A stretch of DNA of 64,000 nt from the NCBI GenBank assembly GCA_033557465.1, contig CM066031.1:1445293659-1445357658 (forward strand), written 5' to 3'. The notes below the pieces were generated by a model that made no database searches, was not told where the DNA came from, and saw nothing but the letters and a program-made list of their open reading frames with translations. A program made the position numbers and the translations under genes. Shown here in pieces: positions 32,201-41,467 of the stretch (the stretch's first letter is position 1; each line of letters opens with the position of its first letter). The stretch comes from Ichthyophis bannanicus (taxonomy: Eukaryota; Chordata; Amphibia; Gymnophiona; Ichthyophiidae).

Positions 32201-33054
32201 AATTAGTTCGGGATGGAGGGTGGCGGGACTTTGGGGAATTGCAGAGGGAATTCCTTCTCCCGGGAACCCTTGTTTTTCAATGGCTACAATTAAAACACTG
32301 TATAGAGGCAGCGCTGGTGGATAGAAGACTCTCCGGGGAAGAAGGGACACTCCTAAGGGATCTTGCTCAGGCCTGGTCTAAACCTGGCATAGTTTCCTCT
32401 CTGTATAAGCTCCTGGTGCGGCAGGGTTCTTCAGGCCCTCAGAGGATACAGAGCCCTTGGGAGTATGAGTCAGGAGTTACTCTCTCTGCGCAGCAGTGGT
32501 CCGATTTCTGGGCTAGACAGACTCGTGTCACTAAATCGGCCTCCATTACTCAGACCCTGTTTTTCTTTGCCCACAGAGCTTTTGTAACTCCGGTAAAGGT
32601 GACCAAGTGGGACCCCTCGGTTAACAACAATTGTTGGCTGTGTAAGGCAGCAGTAGGCTCCTTACGGCATATGATGTTTGAATGCCCTCTCCTTTGTCTG
32701 TATTGGGCTCAGGTGTGGGATTGCATCCAGGACATTCTCCACTTTAAAGTCCCTCTCTCCTGGGAGATCCTGGTCTTCCGATCTGGGTCTGGGATTCCAT
32801 TGGGGCGGCATGACTCCTTCCTTTTAGACTTTCTATTGGGGATTGCCATCTGTTGCAGAGTACGCAATTGGAAAGTGCTCTCTGACCTCCAGTACCAGGT
32901 CTGGTGGAACTGTGTGTGTCTGTATAGTAAATACGAATTGATGCCTCGCAAAGGCGTCCAACACGGGCCTGGATACTGGAGGAAATGGCAATCTCTGCTC
33001 CAGTACTGTAACGCAGCTCGCTGTTCACATGATGATATCCCTTTTACGCCTTAG
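29261..33054 (+). pseudogene. L1 ORF2: endonuclease-RT-zinc knuckle (one 1-bp shift)
   Basis: Frame 1 (29261-31855, 864 codons) has an APE-like endonuclease: SLNVNG (N12), LLLQETHL (E39), GGDFNLVLD (D141), SVSDHAAV (D228, H229). RT follows: SSGKAAGPDGLPAEFFK, NYRPISLLNADYKI, HPDQCGFVGGRST, LSLDAEKAFDRLEW, GTRQGCPLSPMLFNL and AYADDLLLF (YADD at ~699-702). It stops at 31853-31855 just after a GGGGAGGGGGGG tract. The protein continues in the next frame (SFPDFQLYHRAFLLKQGGRW to 33054, ~400 codons) with the C-terminal CWLCKAAVGSLRHMMFEC, a C-x2-C-x8-H-x4-C knuckle. A single base gain or loss in the G tract explains the break. It could be real, polymorphic or an assembly error. Confidence 0.92.
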
Positions 33055-33228
33055 TTCGATCAATCTTATAAGTGTACCCCCGATTCCTGTCTTTGTTTAT
33101 TTCCTTCTCGTTGACGTGGGGGTGGATGCGCTGCAGCTTATGTATGTGGGGGAGGGGAGGGGTGGGAAGGGTGGGATGGGAGATGCGCATGTTGGTTTTC
33201 TGTGGTTGTTTGTTTGTGTGAAAATTTA

Positions 33229-33250
33229 AATAAAACTTTAGAAAAAAAAA
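33229..33250 (+). terminator. L1 polyadenylation signal and A-tail
   Basis: AATAAA at 33229-33234 followed by a short A-rich tail to the 3' target duplication at 33251. A G/T-rich stretch precedes it. Confidence 0.8.
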
Positions 33251-33857
33251 AAGTCTGTTTGAGGCATTTCCTTTAAATTTAAATCCGTGCTGCCAGCAAA
33301 ACTATCCCTCACAGTGCCGTAGCCTAAGGTGTCTTATAAGGTGCCTTGGCGGACAGTGCACTTTATAATGTGCCCTATGGAGTGCCTTATAGGGTGCCTT
33401 ATGCGGCACTTTAAGTTACGGCACTGTGAGGGTGTTTTTGCTGGCAGCACTGATTTAAATTTAAAAAAGTAAATGCTTCAGACAGCACTGATTTAAATTA
33501 AAAGGAAATGTCTCAGACAGCCTTCTCACATAACACCACTGCAGAATCTAACCCATGACCTCTGCCTCTACAGTCATTGCAGTAACCAGTGGACTACATC
33601 TTTATTGCTTCTAACACTGCGCTGGCATGAACTTAGGGTTAATGCGCGTTAACGTGCCACGGCGCCCACTATCGCGCGATACAGATTCTTGCTACCTTGC
33701 TGCCAGAACGCCCACTCCTTATATGGCATTCTTCACAATATCGCTACAACTAGCGCCGGTAACATTAAGACGGTTTAGTAAACATACCCCCAAATATATC
33801 TTTTCTGAAATGTGGCAATCAGAATTGGACTGTCATGGTATCAAATGTAAATATATA

Positions 33858-34562
33858 GGGCCTGAAATTCAATGCACTTACCATGGTTAGCACCTCTGCT
33901 AACTATGTTAATCGCGGTGACCGGGATATTCAGTGCCACTAATGCAGTTTGTGCTGCTGAATATCTGCAGGTGCCGCTGCTGAACGCCCTGATGCTAGCC
34001 GGCTAGCATCAGGGCATTCTAGAGGCTGAGTGGAGGTGGCACCCCGAGGGAACCAGGCAGTGGCAATATTCAGCTGCTGCCCAGATATCGCTATGTGGTG
34101 AAAGATAGGCACTTGAAAGATTACCTAACTTTAACCGCAAAAGCTAACCGGGCACTGCTGAATATTGCCACTGCTGGTTAGCTTCTCTGGGGGTAGTTTC
34201 TCCAAACGGTTTAGTTTTGCGCATACCATGGCAGTCATGAACCTCACTTCTAAGCCAGGGTATGTGGAATATGATATTAATCTCTCAAATTTTCTGCTAA
34301 TGCTCGGTGTAATACTTGCATCATGCCAAAGAGAGCCTCCTTCTGGTGTTCATAAGATGTAACATGTATGGGTAGTTTGTCAAGATGTGCTTGGAAATTC
34401 TTCTTTATCAGGTCTGTGGCACCCAGTACAATAGGAAATATTTCTGTATCTTTCTGGCCGACCTGGTTATTCAATGACAATGGCTGGATATGGCTCTGGC
34501 ATTGAATATTGGGGTCTTTGACTTTACAAAGGTTAGACATTGCTACTGCTGAATATCAGGTC
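33858..34562. repeat. Non-autonomous DNA element with inverted ends and palindrome
   Basis: The left end GGGCCTGAAATTCAATGC matches the complement of the right end GCTGAATATCAGGTCC (34547-34562). Internally there are repeated GCTGAATAT and CTAACCGGGCACTG motifs, and a perfect 30-bp palindrome GCCCTGATGCTAGCC + its complement at 33986-34015. Flanks are AT-rich (ATATA on the left, ATATT on the right), so the target duplication is ambiguous. The 34277-34540 stretch carries an antisense protein fragment (next entry). Confidence 0.6.
34277..34540 (-). pseudogene. Fragment resembling the C-terminus of a retroelement pol protein
   Basis: An 87-codon minus-strand frame reads QVGQKDTEIFPIVLGATDLI, then KKNFQAHLDKLP and ALFGMMQVLHRALAE. 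The pattern 'V.P.V.GA.G.I.K.L...L..I......QK..LLG....LR..L' recurs at the end of some metazoan non-LTR retrotransposon proteins, as I recall it. I cannot name the clade. It sits inside a DNA element with inverted ends, so it may be captured sequence. Confidence 0.4.
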
Positions 34563-34744
34563 CATATTTTGCAAAAAAGAAACGAGATACATATATTCTG
34601 TATCCAAAGAAAATCATCTCCCAGCAATGAGTGTAGAGAAGAACTAGGACATTTCCCCATAGAACTCAACATACAAAAAATAATTTCTTATTCTAATGTC
34701 ATTTCAGTAAGAGTAATATAAACTCTCACCAGTACTGGGTATAC

Positions 34745-35995
34745 TATGAATGCAACACCTTACAAAAAATCACTCAGGACCTACAGGCACGATAAACCCT
34801 AATTATCATCAGTTAACAGCAGGCATCACCGAAGTGATAAAATGGCTAAAACTGCATAACCTGAATATAAATTTTAATAAAACCGAAGTCCTATTCATCA
34901 CAAGGAACTTAAACTTCACCCCTTCCCCCCCCCCCCCACCAAGGAGATATATATCCAAGATGTAGAACTAGATGTAAAGACGGAAGTAAGATACGTGGGG
35001 GTGATCCTGGATCAGGCACACTCCATGTCATCCCATATAAAACAAATTACCAAAACCATCTTCTATAAATTACGTATGCTGCAGCATCTTAGACCATATC
35101 TTGATAATTCTGATTTTCGTTCAGTACTACAAGCTATTATTCTTCCTTATTTTGATTTTTCAAACGGTATTCTACAAGGTCTACCAAAACAGAGTATTAA
35201 TCACCTACAAGTGGCCCAAAATGTAGCTGCCCATATCATATACCAAAAAGTCTACCAAAAAGTTCCCTCCTTTTGCTAGAAATAGCCCAAAACTCTTCAG
35301 CTTGCTTGATCTCATGAACATCCCAACAAGAGCATATTACCCCTGTCCTGAAAGAGCTACACTGACTGCCCATCCAAGCACGCATCAAATACAAATCACT
35401 CATGAACACTTTTAAAAGTATACATTAACTTATCTGATGATTGCTTGCGGTCACTCGTTCACACAATATTGGAGAGCAGACCAAGAAGAAACCAAACTGC
35501 ATATCACTTAAAGTCCCCAAACTCAAAACAACCAGCACACAAGAAACATGCCAGCACACTTTCTCCAACTATGGTACAACTCTATGGAACTCTCTACCAA
35601 GCAATATCAGAGCAATGAAAGACTTAAAAAAGTTCAGAAAGAGGCTCAAAACACACATCTTCCAGGAATATTATGGGAGAGTCACATAACACCAAATCGG
35701 ACAGACAAGCATCCTCATCACACACAGAATTAGACCCTCTTGATTCTCACTGTAAATAAGTTACCTGTATGCAGTATATCCAAACTTTGATTCTCACTGT
35801 AAATAAGTCAACTGTAATCAGCATATCATACCCCCACCCTTCCTATTATATAGATATTAAAATAACCCTGCTATCTTGTATCTGTTACAATGTTCTATGA
35901 ATGTTCTATGTAGCTTAAGTTCCGTTGTGTTCAATGTAAACTGCCTTGATAAACTGAAAGGTGGTATATAAGAAATGTTAAATAAATAAAATAAA
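34745..35995 (+). mobile_element. L2-clade LINE, 3' fragment
   Basis: The reading frames give IKWLKLHNLNINFNKTEVLF, then MGVILDQAHSMSSHIKQITK, YKLRMLQHLRPYLDNSDFRS, 'WNSLPSNIRAMKDLKKFRKR' and KTHIFQEYYG. These are the RT thumb and C-terminal blocks of L2-type LINEs ('WL..N.L.LN..KTE..', 'LGV.LD....'). The 3' end reads TGTAAACTGCCTTGATAAAC and finishes in AAATAAATAAA. It is frame-shifted near 34965 (poly-C run) and 35300. Confidence 0.8.
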
Positions 35996-35999
35996 TATA

Positions 36000-36420
36000 C
36001 AGGACGAGCTCCACAGAACACATCACACCAATACTATACAAACTACACTGGCTACCTATAATGAGCCGTATTAAATACAAAATTCTTGTGACTATATCTA
36101 AACTTATGAGGGAAATTGCACCATCTTTCTCATCCATCCTAATTAACAGCACACCTAACATGAGATCCAGAAGAAGCTGTAACAATAACACTCTAGCAGT
36201 TCCCACCAACTATCGCAATACAAATCGTGCCACAAGCAACAGAGCTTTTACTTACTTCTCATCTATGCTCTGGAATGCACTGCCAGATGATCTAAGAAAC
36301 GTTACGGATCTTAAAGATTTTTGCAAAGAGATTAAAACATACCTATTCAAAGAATACTTTGGTGACACAATCGAGATATACAAAATATACCCTATATAAA
36401 AATGAGCTTCCTTGAATATA
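36000..36420 (+). mobile_element. L2-clade LINE, second C-terminal fragment
   Basis: STEHITPILYKLHWLPIMSR, IKYKILVTISKLMREI, and from 36241 RAFTYFSSMLWNALPDDLRN and KTYLFKEYFG. It directly follows the A-rich tail of the preceding L2 copy in the same orientation. It is a different subfamily or a divergent copy. Confidence 0.78.
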
Positions 36421-36699
36421 CACACTGATCTTCCCTAATATTTCCTGATATTTCACCAGCCTATTCAACTCCAAGATATCTTCTTAGTGCACTTCACAAA
36501 TGCTCATAGCCCCATTGTAAATAAGTGGATTGTATAATGAAAAAAGAATTATGTAGACAAAAATTATACCAAAATCCAAAGAAGCCAGACTCTTCATGCA
36601 GTACTACACCAGAGAAATAGAAAGAATGTAGATAGAGCAAGTAAATTCCAAAGACTGACTTATTAAAATCCCTAAAATTCATTTTTCCACCTGTGTTGT

Positions 36700-36960
36700 T
36701 TGGCCATTTTATTCTCTAATTATGGTGATCTCAGCCTCTGTTTTTTGCTTTCTTCTGACTTCTCATAATTTGCTTTCTAGGGGCTCCAATTCATCAGCCA
36801 CTTCTCTCTCCTCCTGTCTTCTTCATTTCCTTTTATCTCTGGCATTGATTTTATTTTCATCTTTCTTCTATTTACTTTTCTCCTTTCTTTATCAACTCAG
36901 ATTTCAGCCCTCCTTCTTACCATCAATTTTCTTCTTTTTAATACATCCACCTACAGGTAG
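36700..36960. other. Pyrimidine-rich stretch, no gene
   Basis: CTTTCT-rich low-complexity sequence directly before the CR1-B endonuclease fragment. It could be CR1-B 5' sequence, but no ORF1 is readable here. Confidence 0.35.
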
Positions 36961-36965
36961 GTGAA

Positions 36966-37968
36966 ACATTAAATACATTTATGAAAATGGGTAAAATAGG
37001 CAGCATATGGAAAGTGGTGTGTATAAATGCCCATAGCATGGGAAATAAGATCCCAGATGTCGAAGCTTTAATGGGAGTGGCTGACTTGGATTTAGTGGCA
37101 CTTAAAGAAACATGGTGCACAGAAAACCATGACTGGGATGTAACTATACCAGGCAATACTTTATTCAGAAAGGACAGGGGAGGAATAAGGGGAGGAGGAG
37201 TGGCACTATTTGTAAAAAATAATATTAAAGCTTTGGAATTGCAGAGCTTAAAAGGGAGAGAGGAGGCACTGTGGGTTAAACTAGAAAGAGGTAAAGAGAA
37301 ATCTATTTGCATTGATGGATGCGGAGTTAATTGAAGGCATATGCAGCATTGCTAGGAATAGGGAAGTGTGCTACTTATAGGGGATTTCAATATGCCAGAT
37401 ATTGATTGGCACATTCCTGCTGCAGTATCATCTAGAAGTAAGGAGATCCTGGACTCTCTGCAGGGAGAACTATTCAGGCAATTGGTAACAGACCCCACAC
37501 ATGAAGGGGCCATACTGGACTTGGTGCTTACCAATGGTGAAAGTGTTTCTGATGTTATAGTGCGAGATCATTTTGCATCCAGTGATCAACAGATGGTGTG
37601 GTTCAGTATTAGGACTAGAGCTGATAGAATCCATTCAAAAGTGAGGGTCTTAGACTTTAGGAAAACTAACTTTGCCAAGATGGGCCAATACCTCAGGAAG
37701 TCTTTAGCAGGATGCGAACAGCTGGATGGGCAAAACTGAAAGGGGATATTTTAAGGGCAACCAATCTTTTTCTTAAAATGGTAAATAAAGGTAAAAGGAA
37801 AAGGAGACTGCTATGGTTTTCGAAAGAAGTAGCTGAAAAGATGAAGAAAAACAGGGAGGCCTTCATGAAATACATGAGATCACAGAGAAAGGAAGACAGA
37901 CATCTATATTTGGAAAAACTTAGAGAAGCTAGCAAAGTAGTCAGGAAAGCAAAGATTCAAAAAGTGTG
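36966..37968 (+). pseudogene. CR1-B ORF2 endonuclease fragment (copy 1)
   Basis: VCINAHSMGNKIPDVEALMG (first Asn), LKETWCTENHDWDV (Glu) and GGGVALFVKNNIKA at 36981-37334. After a frame shift 37368-37739 gives LLIGDFNMPDIDWHIPA (Asp) and DHFASSDQQMVWFSI, where the catalytic SDH has become SDQ. 37712-37968 is the linker toward RT (WFSKEVAEKMKKNREAFMKY). It stops at KIQKV. The region 37500-37966 is repeated at 38400-38862. Confidence 0.82.
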
Positions 37969-37974
37969 AAAACA

Positions 37975-38345
37975 TCCCAGAAAAGGGAAGAACCAGAGCT
38001 CAAGCACTGCAAAATTGCAGAATCACTGACTACAAGGAAGCAAAGGATAGTGGTGGTTAGTGACTCTCTTCTGAGGGGTACAGAGGCATTCATCTGCTGA
38101 CCTGACTTGATGTCCAGAGAAATGTGCTGTCTGCCAGGTGCCAAAATCCAAGATGTTATGGAGAGCTTGCCGAGACTCATCAAGCCTACTGACTATTATC
38201 CGATGTTTCTCATCCATGTTGGCACAAATGATACTGCTCGGTATCTCTCTAAGTGTATAAGTGACTTTGTGGCTTTGGGACAGAGGGTGAAGCAGATAGG
38301 TATGCAGGTGATGTTCTCTTTAATCCTCTATCTGTCCAAGAAGGG
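37975..38345 (+). pseudogene. CR1-B ORF1 SGNH-esterase fragment
   Basis: VVVSDSLLRGTEAF (a GDS-like nucleophile block reading SDS), an in-frame stop, then 38107-38345: CLPGAKIQDVMESLPRLIKP and LIHVGTNDTARYL (GTND block). It lies downstream of an endonuclease segment, the reverse of normal CR1 order, so the locus is rearranged or consists of two tandem copies. Confidence 0.75.
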
Positions 38346-40193
38346 TTGAAGTGTCTTCTGCAGCAGACTGGCTAACCTACTGAAGAGGTGCCATACTGGA
38401 TTTGCTGCTTACTGATGGGGAAAGTGTTTCTGATGTCATAGTGGGAGATCATCTCGCATCCGGTGATCACCAGATGGTGTGGTTCAATATTAGGACTAGG
38501 GCTGATAAAATTCTTTCAAAAGTGAGGGTCTTAGACTTTAGGAAAACTAACTTTGCAGAGATGGGACAATACCTTAAAGAGTCATTAGCGGGACGGGAAC
38601 AGCTGGGAGAGTAGAAAAGCAATGGGCAAAACTGAAAGGGGATATTTTAAGGGCAACAAACCTTTTTGTTAGAAAGGTAAATAAACGTAAAAGGAAAAGG
38701 AGGCTATTATGTTTCTCAAAAAAAGTAGCTAAAAAGGTGAAGAAAAAGAGGGTGGCCTTCATAAAATACAAGAGAGCACAGAGAGAGGAAGACAGGCATC
38801 TATATTTGGAAAACCTTAGAGAAGCTAGGAAAGAAGTCAGGAAAGCAAAGATACAAAAAGAAAAAGAAATAGCCAATGCAATAAGATGGGGGAAAAAAAC
38901 ATTTTTCAGATATGTTAGTGAGAGGAGGAAGGGCAAATGTGGTATTGTCATACTTAAGGGTGAAGGGGAGGAATATGTGGAAGCTGATGAGGAAAAAGCG
39001 GAATTGCTTAAAAAATATTTTTGTTCTGTGTTCACAGAAGAAGGGCCAAGAGCAGGACCTCAGAAAACACCCACACAAAGGAACAGAAGTGTTAGGAATC
39101 CTGAACAATTTTCAGAAGACTGTGTTCATGAGGAACTAGCTAAACTAAAAGTAGACAAAGTGATGGGACTGGATGGGATACATCTGAGAATATTGAAGGA
39201 ACCTGGGGACATTCTGTTGGTTCCACTGACTGATCTTTTCAATGCTTCTTTAGAGTTGGGAGTGGCCCCAGAAAACTGGAGAAAGGCACATGTGGTCCCT
39301 TTACACAAAAGTGGAAGCAAGAATGAGGTTGAAAACTTCAGGCCAGTTAGTCTAACCTCTGTGTTGAGTACATTATTGGAAATGTTGCTAAAACAGAGAA
39401 TAATGAGGTTCTGGAGTCCAATGGACTGCAGGATCTGAGGCAGCATGAGTTTACCAGAGATAAGTCTTTGTCAGACAAATCTGTTTGATTTCTTTGACTA
39501 GGTAAACAGGGAGTTGGACCGAGGGAGAGCCCTAGATTTGGTGTATTTAAAATTCAGTAAGCCTTTGACACTGTTTCAGACAGGCAACTTATAAAAAAAT
39601 TGAGCACGCTATGGATGGACCCTAAAGTGACTGACTGGGTTAGAAATCGATTAAGTGGAAGGTAAAAAAAAGGTACAGTTAAATGGAGCTCCCTCTGATA
39701 AGAAGGATGCTACCAGTGGTGTACCGCAGTGATCTGTCCTTGGTCCAATTGTTTTTAACATCTTTGTTAGAGATATTGCAGGTAAGGTTTGCCTATTTGT
39801 GGATGATACCAAAATCTGCAATAGAGTAGACACTCAGAAAGCAGTAGATAACATAAGGAGGGATCTTGCTAAGCTTGAAGAATGAACAAGAATTTGCAAA
39901 CTGAGATTTAATGCTAAAAAATGCAGGGTCATGGATTTGTGCTGCAAAACTCCAAGGGAGTTGTACAGTGTAGGGGGCAAAATACTTCTGTCCACAAAAG
40001 AAGAACGGGACCTGGGGGTGATTGTTTCTGATGATATTAAAGTGACTAAACAGGTAGAAAAGGCAACAGCGAAAGCCAGAAAGATGCTTGGGTGCATAGA
40101 GAAAGGAATGACCAGTAGAAAAAAGGAGGCAATAGTGCCTTTGTATAAGTCTCTGGTGTGACCTCATTTAGAGTATTGTGTGCAATTCTGGAG

Positions 40194-40414
40194 GAGTGGA
40201 GGAGTAGCCTGGTGGTAAGAACACTGGCTTGGTAACCATGCAACCAGGGTTCAATTCCCACTAGCACTCCTTGTGGCCTTGGGCAAGTCACTTAATCCTC
40301 CACTGCCTTGGAAGAAAGGCCTGGCAATCTACTTCTAGTGACACTGCCAAGAAAACCCATGAGCTTCTGGGTCACCAGGAGTCAGCACTGACTCAAAGGC
40401 ACACATTGCATTTT
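40194..40414 (+). repeat. CORE-SINE with RTE-type tail (221 bp), 15-bp duplication
   Basis: The tRNA-like head has an A box in TAGCCTGGTGGTAAG and a canonical B box GGTTCAATTCC (40248-40258). The central part GGCCTTGGGCAAGTCACTTA matches the CORE domain shared by MIR-like SINEs. The tail has GGGTCACCAGGAGTCAGCAC then TGACTCAAAGGCAC, which parallels the end of the RTE at 58642-58675. Flanks are the direct repeat TGTGCAATTCTGGAG at 40179-40193 and 40415-40429. Inserted into CR1-B ORF2 sequence. Confidence 0.9.
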
Positions 40415-40556
40415 TGTGCAATTCTGGAGACCACACCTACAAAAGAATATAAACAGGATGGAGTCGATGCAGAGGGTGGCTACTAAAATCATTAGTGGTC
40501 TTTGTTATAAGGCATATAGAGACAGACTTAAAGATCTTAATATGTTTTTGCTAGAG

Positions 40557-40750
40557 CAGGGGTGGGCAATTCCGGCCCTCATGCACCACAATCCAGCCTG
40601 GTTTTCATGATCTCCCTAATGAATATTCATGAGATCTGTTTGCATCCACCGCCTTCCATTGTATGGAAATAGGTCCATGAATATTCATTAGGGGCATCAT
40701 GAAAACCAGGCTGGATTGTGGTGCACAAGGGCCGGAATTGCCCACCCCTG
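40557..40750. repeat. hAT-type MITE (194 bp) with 8-bp target duplication
   Basis: Near-perfect inverted ends: CAGGGGTGGGCAATTCCGGC at the left, GCCGGAATTGCCCACCCCTG at the right; most of the element folds back. Flanked by TGCTAGAG at 40549-40556 and 40751-40758. Inserted in the CR1-B copy 127 bp from the SINE. Confidence 0.93.
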
Positions 40751-41311
40751 TGCTAGAGGAAAGGTGGGATAGGGGAGATATGATAGAGATGTTTAAATAT
40801 CACTGTGGCATAAATGCAAAAGAGAGAGCCTCTATCGAATGAAAGCAAGCTCTGCTACGAGCGGACATAGTATGAGGGCGAAAGAGGTTAGACTCAGGAA
40901 TAATATTTGCGGAAATAGTGGTAGATATGGTAGATGTGTAGAGTAGTCTCCCAGTGGAGATAGTTGAGAATTCAAGAAAGCATGGGACAAACACAGAGGA
41001 TCTCTAAAGGAAAAAGGGGACTATTGTAGTTGATATGGAAGGGCAGACCCGTCATGTTTCTATGGTACTAATTGGGAGGTAGGGGTGGGAGTGATGCTGG
41101 TACTGATTGGGAGGGTAGGGGGCAATGCTGCTGATGATCAGGGATGAGGGGGTAGGGGGTGATGCTGATAGTTTGTGGGTGGTAGGAGAGTTGAAATGCT
41201 GAGACTGATTAGGAAGAGTGATGCTCAAAGCTCGAGTACATGGGGTTATGGTAACTACATCAGACAGCACAGATGCACTTACCTCCATATCTGCCAATGA
41301 ATTTATTGTGC

Positions 41312-41467
41312 AGTAAGGGTCTGCCCTGTGTGGTGACTGCAGGGCAGATGCTGAACACACCCCGAACAGATACCACACATGCTTTGCACTTAACCGTGCA
41401 TTATCTTTTGCACCTTACATACACTATGTGCAAATATGTAGTGTGCTTCAATAAGAGGGCCCCTTAA
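41312..41467. repeat. End of a non-autonomous DNA element (same family as 4060-4217)
   Basis: GCAGTAAGGGTCTGCCCTG, a hairpin with GCAGGGCAGATG, then CACTATGTGCAAATATGTAG and TAAGAGGGCCCCTTA. The order of motifs matches 4060-4217. The opposite terminus was not found. Confidence 0.4.

Larger units (their letters stand above)
27869..33250 (+). mobile_element. Full-length L1/Tx1-like LINE
   Basis: About 5.38 kb: short GC-rich 5' UTR, ORF1, 412-bp spacer, ORF2, short 3' UTR with AATAAA (33229-33234) and an A-tail. Flanking 15-bp direct repeats AAGTCTGTCTGAGGC (27854-27868) and AAGTCTGTTTGAGGC (33251-33265) differ at one base, so the insertion is fairly recent. It landed in the left arm of the foldback element. 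Poly-A tail, ORF1 with coiled coil and RRM-like core, and ORF2 type place it in the L1 group. The Tx1-like subclade is my inference from similarity to amphibian and fish elements. Confidence 0.92.
27750..33640. repeat. Foldback element with tRNA-like arms, split by the L1
   Basis: Left arm 27750-27868 plus 33266-33350; right arm about 33400-33640. The arms are long imperfect inverted repeats: AGGCAGAGGTCATGGGTTTG on the left against the complement AACCCATGACCTCTGCCTCT on the right, and CACAGTGCCGTAGCCTAAG against TTAAGTTACGGCACTGTG near the centre. Each arm carries a tRNA-like A-box (CACTGGTTAC) and B-box (GGGTTTGATCC), suggesting SINE-like origin. Without the L1 the unit is about 0.5 kb. It forms the right part of the 23177-33791 composite. 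Confidence 0.65.
23177..33791. mobile_element. Composite DNA element with GGGGTATGTTTACTAAAC inverted ends
   Basis: The left end is GGGGTATGTTTACTAAACGG at 23177; the right end is the complement, GGTTTAGTAAACATACCCC, finishing at about 33791. Subterminal sequence is also related (GGATATAAGGGGTCAATGGG on the left, complement of CACTCCTTATATGG on the right). CAA lies next to both outer ends, a possible 3-bp duplication as in PIF/Harbinger elements. Removing the L1 insertion leaves about 5.2 kb. No Harbinger transposase or Myb-like protein is readable, so it is non-autonomous or has a different origin. The two ends may also belong to separate copies of one family. Confidence 0.5.
38390..41066 (+). 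mobile_element. CR1-B LINE, ORF2 C-half to 3' end (copy 2)
   Basis: Starts in the endonuclease (LLTDGESVSDVIVGDHLASG, GDHQMVWFNI), runs through the linker (38737-38890) and RT: VDKVMGLDGIHLRILKEP, DLFNASLELGVAPENWRKA, VVPLHKSGS, then DDTKICNRVD near 39803. It continues to LGVIVSDDIKVTKQVEK and the 3' UTR ending GTCATGTTTCTATGG near 41060. Stops and shifts are frequent after 39438. It is interrupted by a CORE-SINE (40194-40414) and a hAT MITE (40557-40750). Confidence 0.83.

Noticed and set aside
40194..40280. A functional tRNA gene (A and B boxes present)
   Set aside because: No cloverleaf or acceptor stem continues after the B box; CORE and RTE-tail sequence follow and target duplications flank it, so it is a SINE.
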